Shown here: positions 1-6,356 of the stretch, piece by piece | Layout: each line of letters begins with the position of its first letter | How positions within the stretch are numbered: the stretch's first letter is position 1 | From: CAYNGH01 sp964396845 | GTDB lineage: Bacteria; Vulcanimicrobiota; JAJTBE01; CAYNGH01 | Length of the DNA: 13,528 nucleotides | Assembly: GCA_964396845.1 (NCBI GenBank) | Contig: CAYNGH010000092.1 | Coordinates: 1 to 13,528, forward strand | Direction of reading: 5' to 3' | Notes under the pieces: model-generated | The model's database searches: none | The model's input: the letters and a program-made list of their open reading frames with translations, nothing else | Told to the model about the DNA's origin: nothing | Program-made: the position numbers and the translations under genes

Positions 1-1326
1 ATCAGGGTCAAAAGGCTCCAGCCAGTTAAAGACACAGGCTTCATACTTGCCGGGATACAGGGAATTTATGAGTGCGCCAAAATCAAGCGCCCTGAGGCTT
101 GCGCTGATGCCCACATCGGAAAGATAACTCTGAATATAAATACATGCCGCCAGGGCCGGCTCATTCCCCGACGGGTAAATAATCTCAAAACGGAAAGGCA
201 CTCCATCCCGCTGAAGGATACCGTTTCTTGCAGGTTCCCAGCCGGCATCCTTCAGCAATTGCCGGGCCAGGCTGGGATCATACGGATACTGTTCCACCCC
301 TGATTCATAAGCCCAGGAAGCAATAGGTATCGGGCCGTATATGGGCTTTCCCGCACCCTGAAGAGCTGCCCTGGTTATGGTGGGAGTATCTACAGCATAA
401 TTGACGGCCCGGCGAACCACAGGATCGGAAAACACAGGGTTTGTCAGGTCAAAGGAGAGATAGGCGTATGTAAAATCCTCCCAGCGGAATAATTCTATGT
501 GGGGGGGGATGTTATTTCCCACTATGAACAGGTCTTCCGGGGCAAGTGATGCCATGTCGATCTGTCCTGACATCAGAGCAATACGGGTTCCCGGCCCTGA
601 TGGTATTACCTGGAACCGGATCCGGGAGAGCTTTGGGGAACCCCGGAAATAATCTTTATTTGCCTCCAGCATCAGGTAATCGGAGGTATTCCACCGGGTC
701 AGCTTGAATGGCCCGGTTCCCACGGGATTCTGATTGAAAGGAGCCCTGTTGATGTCATCTCCGGAAAACTGGTGTTTCGGGATTATCCCCACCAGAGTAA
801 GGTTGTTGAGGAAGGGAGCAAAAGGCCTGTCCATGGTGGCCTCCAGGGTATATCTGTCCAAAGCCCGAAACTGAATCGCCCTGTCATCCACTTTGAAAAG
901 ACTGCCGTTAAAAGTATTGGTATCAGGGGCTACGGTCATCTCAAAGGTGAACACACAGTCATGGGCAGTCAACTCCCCGCCGTCGTGCCATAGGACTCCC
1001 CGCCGCAGGTGAAATACAACCCGCCGTCCTCCCTGGCTTATTTCCCAGCTTTCTGCCAAGTCCGGGACAATTTCCAGATTGTGATCATAGCGGACAAGGG
1101 TGTTAAAAATAAACGAACAGACCGACATGGAAACTCCATCGGAGGCCAGGACAGGATTTAAGGTTACAGGATCGCTTTTTATTGCCAGTTTCAGGGTTGA
1201 GCTGTGGGTGTCTTCCGGGGAGCGAACCTTGGCCCCTGCCAGGGCCAGGGAAAGAAAAACAATAAAAATTAAAACCGGTGTGATGACATAACCATTGGAT
1301 AGAGTTTTTTTTATACTGGCGGACAT
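1..1326 (-). CDS. ABC transporter family 5 solute-binding protein (DppA/OppA type), partial
   Basis: The minus-strand frame is open from the ATG at 1326 to the window edge, giving the N-terminal 442 residues without a stop; the C-terminus lies outside. AGGA about 9 bases upstream supports the start. Residues 1-30 form a signal peptide: basic start, hydrophobic core at 14-28 and an A-L-A cleavage site at 28-30. The family 5 signature is at about 112-130 (LWHDGGELTAHDCVFTFEM), after the usual N-terminal lobe pattern (S-D-P-x-T-L-N-P at 51-58, LAESWEIS at 90-97) and before N-P-V-G-T-G-P-F at 200-207. Relatives bind peptides, nickel or sugars outside the membrane and hand them to an ABC permease; the ligand cannot be told here, and any permease genes would lie beyond position 1. 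Unusually for Bacillota there is no lipobox cysteine, so it looks secreted or periplasmic and not lipid-anchored. It is transcribed divergently from the lipoprotein genes. Confidence 0.93.
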   Translation of the reverse strand, partial: MSASIKKTLSNGYVITPVLIFIVFLSLALAGAKVRSPEDTHSSTLKLAIKSDPVTLNPVLASDGVSMSVCSFIFNTLVRYDHNLEIVPDLAESWEISQGGRRVVFHLRRGVLWHDGGELTAHDCVFTFEMTVAPDTNTFNGSLFKVDDRAIQFRALDRYTLEATMDRPFAPFLNNLTLVGIIPKHQFSGDDINRAPFNQNPVGTGPFKLTRWNTSDYLMLEANKDYFRGSPKLSRIRFQVIPSGPGTRIALMSGQIDMASLAPEDLFIVGNNIPPHIELFRWEDFTYAYLSFDLTNPVFSDPVVRRAVNYAVDTPTITRAALQGAGKPIYGPIPIASWAYESGVEQYPYDPSLARQLLKDAGWEPARNGILQRDGVPFRFEIIYPSGNEPALAACIYIQSYLSDVGISASLRALDFGALINSLYPGKYEACVFNWLEPFDPD

Positions 1327-1327
1327 G

Positions 1328-1355
1328 TTGTAATTTCCTGCTGATCTGCTATAAT
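1328..1355 (+). promoter_or_regulatory. Probable sigma-A promoter of the first lipoprotein gene
   Basis: TTGTAA at 1328-1333 and a perfect TATAAT at 1350-1355 are separated by 16 bases, and the -10 is extended by TG at 1347-1348. Transcription would start near 1362, leaving a leader of about 65 bases before the ATG at 1429. The -35 begins two bases from the start codon of the divergent transporter gene. Confidence 0.6.
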
Positions 1356-1373
1356 TTATTTTACCGGCGGATG

Positions 1374-1406
1374 TTGCAATTCCTTGAGAGATTGCAAATA
1401 TTTGCA
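1374..1406. promoter_or_regulatory. Cluster of TTGCAA inverted repeats (candidate operator or RNA hairpin)
   Basis: TTGCAAT at 1374-1380 is the inverse of ATTGCAA at 1391-1397 across a 10-base spacer. The right copy also forms half of a perfect 14-base palindrome, TGCAAATATTTGCA, at 1393-1406. The cluster lies in the 1327-1428 divergent intergenic region, just downstream of the promoter, where a bound repressor could block transcription. I do not recognise it as a known operator. Confidence 0.35.
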
Positions 1407-1428
1407 CGATAATGTTCAATGGGGGTTT

Positions 1429-2139
1429 ATGGTGAATCACAAATTATGCATTTTTATTGTTTTTATTGCTCTTATAATGGCTTTTTGTGGATGTTCTCCG
1501 GGAAGACCCGGGCCGGCACAGGATCCAGGGCCTCCATCCTCCCCGACAACGCCATCCCTGCCGGATACTGTGGAGCCAACCCCGACAGAGCCTTCCCCGG
1601 AAGTCCCTGATCCGCCCTGGGAAAGCCCCGAACCTGAAGATGATGCCAAAGAAACCCTAAAACCCGGCATGGAGCTGTTTCAGAAGGGCCATGATGCCCT
1701 GAAGGAAGGTAACTATGCTGTTGCTATGAAATGCTTCAATGAAGCCCTGACAGAAAACCCCCAGTTGGACAAGGCCCACGCCTGGCGGGGAAGGGTATAT
1801 TTTGAGATGCAGGATTACCAGAAGGCCCGTCAGGATCTGGAAAAGGCCCTTTCCCTGAATCCTGACAATGCCGATGCCCAGTTGTTCATGGGAAATCTTT
1901 TTTCCAGAAACGAAGATGAAGAGGCCATCAATTATTATTCAAGAGCCATCATCCTGAATGAAAATAATGCCGAGGCTCTTTACCGTCGGGGGGCCGAGTA
2001 TCTGCACCGGGGGAGAAACAACCTGGCAAGACAGGATTTGGAAAAGGTTCTGGAGCTTAATCCTGACCCGGAAATCCGGCGACTGACTCTGGAAAAGCTA
2101 AAATCAATGGGTAAAACCAAACGAGGAGATACAAGATGA
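1429..2139 (+). CDS. TPR-repeat lipoprotein A
   Basis: A 236-residue exported lipoprotein. I chose the ATG at 1429 because it puts a short positive stretch directly before the hydrophobic core; GGGGG at 1421-1425 is the likely ribosome binding site and the GTG at 1432 is an alternative start. A frame extension back to a TTG at 1384 would add a non-signal-like N-terminus. The signal peptide ends in a lipobox-like A-F-C-G-C, making Cys22 the probable lipidated residue. Residues 24-72 are a proline/serine/threonine/glutamate-rich linker. From about residue 80 to 220 come four tetratricopeptide repeats, for example 81-110 (GNYAVAMKCFNEAL) and 115-148 (YQKARQDLEKALSLNP). TPRs are protein-binding scaffolds with no catalytic activity. 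The stop overlaps the next start as ATGA, so translation of the two is probably coupled. The partner protein is unknown. Confidence 0.9.
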   Translation: MVNHKLCIFIVFIALIMAFCGCSPGRPGPAQDPGPPSSPTTPSLPDTVEPTPTEPSPEVPDPPWESPEPEDDAKETLKPGMELFQKGHDALKEGNYAVAMKCFNEALTENPQLDKAHAWRGRVYFEMQDYQKARQDLEKALSLNPDNADAQLFMGNLFSRNEDEEAINYYSRAIILNENNAEALYRRGAEYLHRGRNNLARQDLEKVLELNPDPEIRRLTLEKLKSMGKTKRGDTR

Positions 2140-2723
2140 ATTTTATCAAGTTCTCGATTGTTATTTTAATACTTCTGGCAATATGGGGATGCTCTCCCCG
2201 GGGAAAGACCATTCCCGAACCGGCACCGGCAGTCGATTCCTCCCCGGAAATGACAGTACCTCCCGAGGCATCCCCAAAGGCCACTCAAGTGCCGGTATCT
2301 CCGGCAACCCCTGCCGACGATGAAGATCCAGCCATTACCAAGCTTCTCCTGGAAGAAGGAAAAGGCCTGGCATCTCAGGAGAAGTTCAATGAAGCCATTG
2401 ATCGATTCAACCAGGTGATAATCGACGATCCTCAAATGATCGAAGCATATGTGGCAAAAGCCCGATCTCATGAAGGTCTGGAAGAGTTTGACGATGCTGT
2501 GACAGCCTATGAGGAAGCCCTGAAACAAGCTCCCCAGGGCAGGGGTGAATTCCAGAAGGACGGAATCCGGCATCACCTGGCCATGATATTATATCGAAAA
2601 TGGCGTCATACCGGAAGTCCCCAGGATAAAACAACTGCCAGAGATTATCTTGATGAAATCACCGATTCCGGTGTCCGGGGAAGTCCTGATCTTGTCAAGC
2701 TGTATGAAGAACTGAAAAAATAG
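2136..2723 (+). CDS. TPR-repeat lipoprotein B
   Basis: A 195-residue lipoprotein starting at the ATG that overlaps the upstream stop by four bases, with GAGGAG at 2123-2128 seven bases before it. The signal peptide is short and hydrophobic and ends in L-A-I-W-G-C, so Cys19 is the likely lipidation site. Residues 21-62 are a proline- and alanine-rich flexible linker like that of the preceding protein. Two clear TPR units cover about 66-132 (motifs KFNEAIDRFNQVI and EFDDAVTAYEEALKQAP), and a third helical pair, broken by K-W-R-H-T-G, follows to the end. The shared plan of lipid anchor, Pro-rich tether and TPR with the gene before it suggests a duplicated pair working at the membrane surface, perhaps in one complex. 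Specific function is unknown. Confidence 0.88.
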   Translation: MNFIKFSIVILILLAIWGCSPRGKTIPEPAPAVDSSPEMTVPPEASPKATQVPVSPATPADDEDPAITKLLLEEGKGLASQEKFNEAIDRFNQVIIDDPQMIEAYVAKARSHEGLEEFDDAVTAYEEALKQAPQGRGEFQKDGIRHHLAMILYRKWRHTGSPQDKTTARDYLDEITDSGVRGSPDLVKLYEELKK

Positions 2724-2773
2724 CCCGAAAACTGCATTTCATACCGTTGCACTTGTTTTATCCTGACAATGGG

Positions 2774-2802
2774 TATATTTATCATTTAAACTTTGGTATA
2801 AC
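2774..2802 (+). promoter_or_regulatory. Possible promoter of lipoprotein C
   Basis: The 2724-2869 gap holds a candidate extended -10, TGGTATAAC, with its hexamer at 2797-2802. No good -35 lies at the right distance (TATATT at 2774-2779), so the call depends on the extended -10 alone. No convincing terminator is seen after lipoprotein B, so read-through is also possible. Confidence 0.3.
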
Positions 2803-2843
2803 AGCCTTTCATCTGTCAGATGCTGATAATTATTTCATCCATC

Positions 2844-2861
2844 CCCCATAATCTTATGGGG
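2844..2861 (+). promoter_or_regulatory. Hairpin covering the ribosome binding site of lipoprotein C
   Basis: CCCCATAA (2844-2851) and TTATGGGG (2854-2861) are perfect inverse repeats around a two-base centre, making a stem of up to 8 pairs. The right arm contains the GGGG of the Shine-Dalgarno sequence GGGGTG (2858-2863) that serves the ATG at 2870. There is no U-tract, so it does not look like a terminator. It could hold translation low until opened. Confidence 0.45.
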
Positions 2862-2869
2862 TGAAAAAA

Positions 2870-3637
2870 ATGAAAAAAGCATTGTTTGCATTATGTATGG
2901 CATTAATTATCTCAGCAACAGGGTGCTCCAGAGGGCCCATGGATTATTATAATTTGGCGGAAAAGCAATCCAGAGAGGAAAAAATTCCCGAAGCTCTGGT
3001 CAGCTATGACAGAGCCATTGAAATGGATCCTCAATTTTTTTCTGCCCATCTTGCCCGGGGCAGGACACATTTTTGTCTTGGCAATATGGAACTTGCCCTG
3101 GCCGACAGTATAAACGCTCTAAAATTAAAGCCCGGAAGCATTGAAGCCCTGAAACTCAAAGCCGGGGCCCTTGACAATTCAGGACGTTACCGGGAAGCCC
3201 TGAAGATATACAACCAGCTTATTGCATTAAACCCGGACAATCCCCTGCTGTTTAATGAAAGAGCCGGTGTAAATCTAAATCTCAAACGTCCCCGCAGTGC
3301 AGTCATGGATTATTCCCAGGCAATCAAGCTTCGACCCGACTATGGCGAGGCATATATGAACCGGGGGATCATCTACACCTATGTGGAATTCTATCCCAGG
3401 GCCATTGACGATTTTACAGTCATCATCGAAAGAAACCTGCCCACAGGAGATTCGCCCTTATCCTATGTATTATACAACCGGGCTGTGGCTTATTTGAGAA
3501 TGGACAACAAAACTCTGGCCCGGAGGGATTTTGAATGGGTAATCAACAGGTATCCCCAGTGCAATGAAGCAGATATGGCCCAGGAATGGCTGAACAAAAT
3601 CGACAGCCGGGAGATTGGTCAGAACACTGACCGGTGA
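2870..3637 (+). CDS. TPR-repeat lipoprotein C
   Basis: A 255-residue lipoprotein. The ATG at 2870 is preferred over an in-frame GTG at 2861 because GGGGTG (2858-2863) lies six bases upstream of the ATG, while the GTG itself is part of that site. The signal peptide ends in I-S-A-T-G-C, so Cys19 is the probable lipid anchor. Unlike lipoproteins A and B there is no proline-rich linker. About six TPR units fill residues 24-240, with typical patterns such as KIPEALVSYDRAIEMDP (38-54), RYREALKIYNQLIALNP (106-122) and RPRSAVMDYSQAIKLRP (140-156). This makes it a short super-helical protein-binding domain outside the membrane. It lies 137 bases after lipoprotein B and converges with the lytic transglycosylase gene, so a role in wall or envelope assembly is possible but is inference only. 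Confidence 0.9.
   Translation: MKKALFALCMALIISATGCSRGPMDYYNLAEKQSREEKIPEALVSYDRAIEMDPQFFSAHLARGRTHFCLGNMELALADSINALKLKPGSIEALKLKAGALDNSGRYREALKIYNQLIALNPDNPLLFNERAGVNLNLKRPRSAVMDYSQAIKLRPDYGEAYMNRGIIYTYVEFYPRAIDDFTVIIERNLPTGDSPLSYVLYNRAVAYLRMDNKTLARRDFEWVINRYPQCNEADMAQEWLNKIDSREIGQNTDR
3617..3637 (+). terminator. Weak hairpin at the 3' end of lipoprotein C
   Basis: GGTCAG (3617-3622) and CTGACC (3627-3632) form a 6-pair stem with an AACA loop, ending three bases before the stop codon TGA. Only a poor T-rich stretch follows, so intrinsic termination is doubtful. The convergent genes are just 20 bases apart and no better terminator is visible. Confidence 0.25.
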
Positions 3638-3657
3638 TGGTTTCAATTAGGCAGAGA

Positions 3658-4587
3658 TTACTGGAAACCCCGGCGAATCTGCTGATAAAGACTGCTCACC
3701 ACGTTGACATAATTTATGGTTTCCTGAAAGGGAGGTATTCCCCGGTATCTTTCCACAGCGCCAGGCCCGGCATTATATGAGGCCAGGGCCAGGGCCACTG
3801 GCGCGCTGGAGTTCTCCCACCGGACCAGCTGTGCCTTGAGGTAGCGAACAGAACCGTTGATATTCTCCTCGGGGTTGTATGGGTTGACCCCCAGGGATGC
3901 CGCAGTGCCGGGCATCAGCTGTCCCAGGCCGACGGCTCCTGCCACTGATATTGCATAGTTGTTGAAGGCGGACTCGGCACTAATCATGGCGGTGACAAGA
4001 AAAGGGTCCATATGATAAAGCTGACTGTAATGAACAATCCGGTTTGCGATGAAACGAGCATTATCCCGGGAGATCCCCCCGTTGTAATAAAGAATCCATG
4101 AAAAAATCCTGTTGTAAATGGCATCCTGTGAAGCTGTCAGAGGAATCAGGCCGGGGATGTCCAGTTTGTCATCTATTTTTTCCCGCCGGGGAACCGATTT
4201 CGCATCAGTCACCACCAGGTGAGAGAACCGCCCTTCCCGGATCATGATAAACCCCTGAAGCTCAAGGTAATCACCGGTATCATGCTTTAAACCTCTGCCG
4301 GTAAGAACCCTTATTTCATCTCCGGAGTCCAGCTTGAAACGGTATTCAAAGTAAGCCTCATTGCAAAGTAGCTCCATATATGTCCCCCGGCATACAACCT
4401 GCCGGCCTGAGTAACTCCGGAGCTTATCCTGGTCTGCCTTCCGGAGGCTGTGATAATCAAAATCCTCAAAGGGGCCCTGGCTTTCTCTGTTTACGTCCCT
4501 GCCGGCAAATGCAAGAGAAGATGACATCACCAGAAAAACAAGGATCAGGGCAATAATTGTGGATGTATCAAGCTGTTTTCTTTTCAT
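3658..4587 (-). CDS. Exported lytic transglycosylase (Slt-type domain) with an N-terminal beta-rich domain
   Basis: This 309-residue protein would cleave the N-acetylmuramyl-beta-1,4-N-acetylglucosamine bond of peptidoglycan, forming 1,6-anhydro ends. A signal peptide (basic MKRK, core 11-20, cleavage near A-F-A at 26-28) shows export; there is no lipobox. Residues about 58-128 look like a small beta-rich, OB-like domain (VVCRGTYMELL, DYLELQGFIMI), which I cannot assign further. The C-terminal half is the SLT domain: catalytic Glu205 in M-I-S-A-E-S, then A-V-G-L-G-Q-L-M-P-G-T-A at 218-229, a spacer with N-P-x-N-P-E-E-N, and A-L-A-S-Y-N-A-G-P-G-A-V at 267-278, all in the expected order. AAGGTG just upstream supports the ATG at 4587. 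Such enzymes remodel the wall during growth, division or insertion of pili; a pilus link with the PilT gene in this window is possible but not adjacent. Confidence 0.93.
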   Translation of the reverse strand: MKRKQLDTSTIIALILVFLVMSSSLAFAGRDVNRESQGPFEDFDYHSLRKADQDKLRSYSGRQVVCRGTYMELLCNEAYFEYRFKLDSGDEIRVLTGRGLKHDTGDYLELQGFIMIREGRFSHLVVTDAKSVPRREKIDDKLDIPGLIPLTASQDAIYNRIFSWILYYNGGISRDNARFIANRIVHYSQLYHMDPFLVTAMISAESAFNNYAISVAGAVGLGQLMPGTAASLGVNPYNPEENINGSVRYLKAQLVRWENSSAPVALALASYNAGPGAVERYRGIPPFQETINYVNVVSSLYQQIRRGFQ

Positions 4588-4634
4588 AATAGCACCTTAT
4601 TTATATTTATCGCCCCAACAGGAATAATCTTCCC

Positions 4635-4661
4635 TTGAATTTATTTTCTCTCTGATATAAG
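4635..4661 (+). promoter_or_regulatory. Probable promoter of the phosphofructokinase-like/divIC/S1 operon
   Basis: TTGAAT at 4635-4640 and TATAAG at 4656-4661 are 15 bases apart, and the -10 carries the extended TG at 4653-4654. Transcription would start near 4668, leaving an unusually long leader of about 155 bases before the ATG at 4824. The spacing is short, but the extended -10 compensates. Confidence 0.45.
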
Positions 4662-4667
4662 TATCCC

Positions 4668-4823
4668 TCCAGAGCCATGAGAATTCTTTTCTTGAAGGTG
4701 TGTTTATAAACAACTTGATGAATGGGCTCTCAGAAAAATGGGACTCGCCGACTCTTAGCAGTGAAAAGTGCAGGATTGTTGGAGGTTTTGTTGAATGGAA
4801 AGAAAAACAGGCGGAGTTTTTTT
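4668..4823 (+). other. Long untranslated leader with a palindrome and possible long-range stem
   Basis: The leader before the phosphofructokinase-like gene holds a perfect 12-base palindrome, TGTTTATAAACA, at 4701-4712. AGAGCC (4671-4676) can pair with GGCTCT (4725-4730) around it. I compared it with riboswitch classes I know and could not match any. The only gene-like frame is an in-frame upstream extension of the downstream gene (from about 4722) that lacks a good ribosome binding site and does not resemble the family, so I regard the stretch as non-coding. Confidence 0.35.
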
Positions 4824-5855
4824 ATGCGGCTTGCAATATTATCCGGGGGAAGTGACAGTCAGGGAATCAATGCAGCCATCCGTTCCGTGGTGAAGGCTGC
4901 CAGAGGTCAATTTCAGTGGGAAACTTTCGGTTTTCTGCGGGGCTGGAAGGGACTTCTGGAAGGACAGCTCATCCCCCTTCAGCCTGAAAATGTATCGGGG
5001 GTCCTCTCTTCGGGAGGAACCCTTCTGGGGACATCCGCCACCAACCCCATCCGCCATTCTCAGGGTCTGGATAAAATCAGAGAAGTTCTCCGGGATAAAT
5101 CCATTGATGCCCTTGTTGTTTTAGGTGGCAGGGATATTCAAAAGATTGCTGCGGGACTTTATCGGGAAAATATCCCCGTGACGGGAATCCCCTGTTCTGT
5201 TGACAACGATCTTGCCCGGACCGATTATTCCATTGGATTCCAGTCAGCGGTTTCAGTTGTCACCGAGGCTGTTGACCGACTGCATACCACCGCATCAGCC
5301 CACCACCGGGTTATGGTACTGGAAGTCATGGGGCGGGATACCGGCTGGGTAGCCCTTTACGGAGGTCTTGGCGGTGGCGCCGACTGGATTATCATCCCCG
5401 AGGTCCAGCCTCATTTTCAGGATCTCAAAAAACACCTCCAGGAAAGGGTTGACCGAGGGAAAAATTTCAGTATCATAGTAATTGCCGAGGGAGCCACACT
5501 CCCGGAGGTTCCTCTGGTCAGTATCCGGGAAGCAGATGAATTCGGCAGAATCAGGATGGATCGCCGGAATGTGGGCCACCTGTTAGGAAGAGAACTGGAA
5601 AAGAGCACAGGTTTTGAAGCCCGGGTCACAGTGCTGGGGCATCTCCAGAGGGGAGGGCCTCCCTGTGCAGGAGATCGGATTCTGGCCACTCGAATGGGAG
5701 TAGAAGCCGTGGAGCTTATCAGACAAAAAAAATTTGGCCGTATGGTTACCTTTCAGGGAAACCGGACATCCAGTGAAACTCTGGAAAGGGTTATGAAGGA
5801 ATCTCCCCGAATGGTACCAATAGAACTATACAATATGGCCAGGTTGTTTTATTGA
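4824..5855 (+). CDS. Phosphofructokinase-like protein with altered active site
   Basis: A 343-residue member of the 6-phosphofructokinase (PfkA) family, which normally phosphorylates fructose 6-phosphate in glycolysis. The ATG at 4824 is set by GGAG at 4813-4816 and by the family's start pattern (MRLAILSGG). Using E. coli PfkA numbering as I remember it, the catalytic Asp127 and Asp129 (S-V-D-N-D at 125-129), Arg162, M-G-R (169-171), Glu222, and the sugar-phosphate residues equivalent to Arg243, His249 and Arg252 (here 267, 273 and 276, in LGHLQRGG) are present. The nucleotide side differs: G-G-S at 8-10 places Ser at Gly11, G-T-S-A-T-N-P places Ala72 at Arg72, and G-G-D-G-S reads G-G-R-D-I (101-105), so the magnesium-binding Asp103 is Arg. 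About 24 extra residues lie between 222 and 267. It begins an operon with divIC and an S1 gene. It may bind fructose 6-phosphate without being a normal kinase; this is inference. Confidence 0.88.
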   Translation: MRLAILSGGSDSQGINAAIRSVVKAARGQFQWETFGFLRGWKGLLEGQLIPLQPENVSGVLSSGGTLLGTSATNPIRHSQGLDKIREVLRDKSIDALVVLGGRDIQKIAAGLYRENIPVTGIPCSVDNDLARTDYSIGFQSAVSVVTEAVDRLHTTASAHHRVMVLEVMGRDTGWVALYGGLGGGADWIIIPEVQPHFQDLKKHLQERVDRGKNFSIIVIAEGATLPEVPLVSIREADEFGRIRMDRRNVGHLLGRELEKSTGFEARVTVLGHLQRGGPPCAGDRILATRMGVEAVELIRQKKFGRMVTFQGNRTSSETLERVMKESPRMVPIELYNMARLFY

Positions 5856-5899
5856 CATCCACCCTGTTGACCAATAATAAGAAGGATGTCACGAATAAT

Positions 5900-6322
5900 A
5901 TGAACAGTAAATCCAGGGAAGAAAATCAAAAACCTGCTACTCCCAGGGAAAGAAACCTGGGGCCGATTATCGTATTGCTGGTTGTAATGGCGATTGCTCC
6001 TCTCGGTTTCCGGCTTTACGGCGAATATTTAGGTAAACGCCTGACATACATGGAAAAGGTTGCCGAGAGAAAACGCCTGACTCAGGAGATTCAAAAAATC
6101 GAAGAACAGAACCAGCAGTTAAAAGAAAGAGAAGCATTCTTAAAGACCAGACAGGGAGTTGAATCAGTGGCCAGGGATAAGCTTGGTCTTACCAGGCCCG
6201 GAGAAATCACCTTTATTGTGGTGCCGGGAGAAAGAACCTCCCCCGATGAGGTGCCGACAGTTATCCCGGAAGAAATCCTCCGGGAATCACAGGAAATCGA
6301 CCCGGAAAAAACTGACCAATAA
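5900..6322 (+). CDS. divIC: DivIC/FtsB-like septum formation initiator protein
   Basis: A 140-residue bitopic membrane protein of the DivIC/FtsB family, which joins FtsL and DivIB/FtsQ in the divisome and helps activate septal wall synthesis. Residues 1-20 are cytoplasmic and charged, 21-42 form one transmembrane helix, and 49-82 are an extracytoplasmic coiled coil rich in Glu, Lys and Gln (RLTQEIQKIEEQNQQLKERE). The family motif follows as GVESVARDKLGLTRPGEI (86-103), then an acidic, proline-containing tail. I chose the ATG at 5900. GAAGGA lies 13 bases upstream, rather far, so a TTG at 5852 that overlaps the preceding stop is possible and would add 16 residues. The S1-domain gene starts 34 bases later, the common Bacillota order. 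What is odd is the phosphofructokinase-like gene upstream in place of the yabP/yabQ genes often found there. Confidence 0.85.
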   Translation: MNSKSREENQKPATPRERNLGPIIVLLVVMAIAPLGFRLYGEYLGKRLTYMEKVAERKRLTQEIQKIEEQNQQLKEREAFLKTRQGVESVARDKLGLTRPGEITFIVVPGERTSPDEVPTVIPEEILRESQEIDPEKTDQ

Positions 6323-6356
6323 TCTGGTTTTTATCAACTTTACGGAGGATATGGGG

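Noticed and set aside
3639..3669. GGTTTC/GAAACC inverted repeat across the convergent stops
   Set aside because: The arms are only six bases with a 19-base loop and no T-tract; it is too weak for a terminator call.
4722..4823. Extension of the phosphofructokinase-like frame by 34 residues
   Set aside because: PFK proteins begin a few residues before the first Gly-Gly; the ATG at 4824 has GGAG at seven bases and the extension lacks a good ribosome binding site.
4662..4823. Known riboswitch before the phosphofructokinase-like gene
   Set aside because: I compared it with remembered cores of c-di-GMP, SAM, glycine, T-box, ZTP, fluoride and guanidine classes and found no match.
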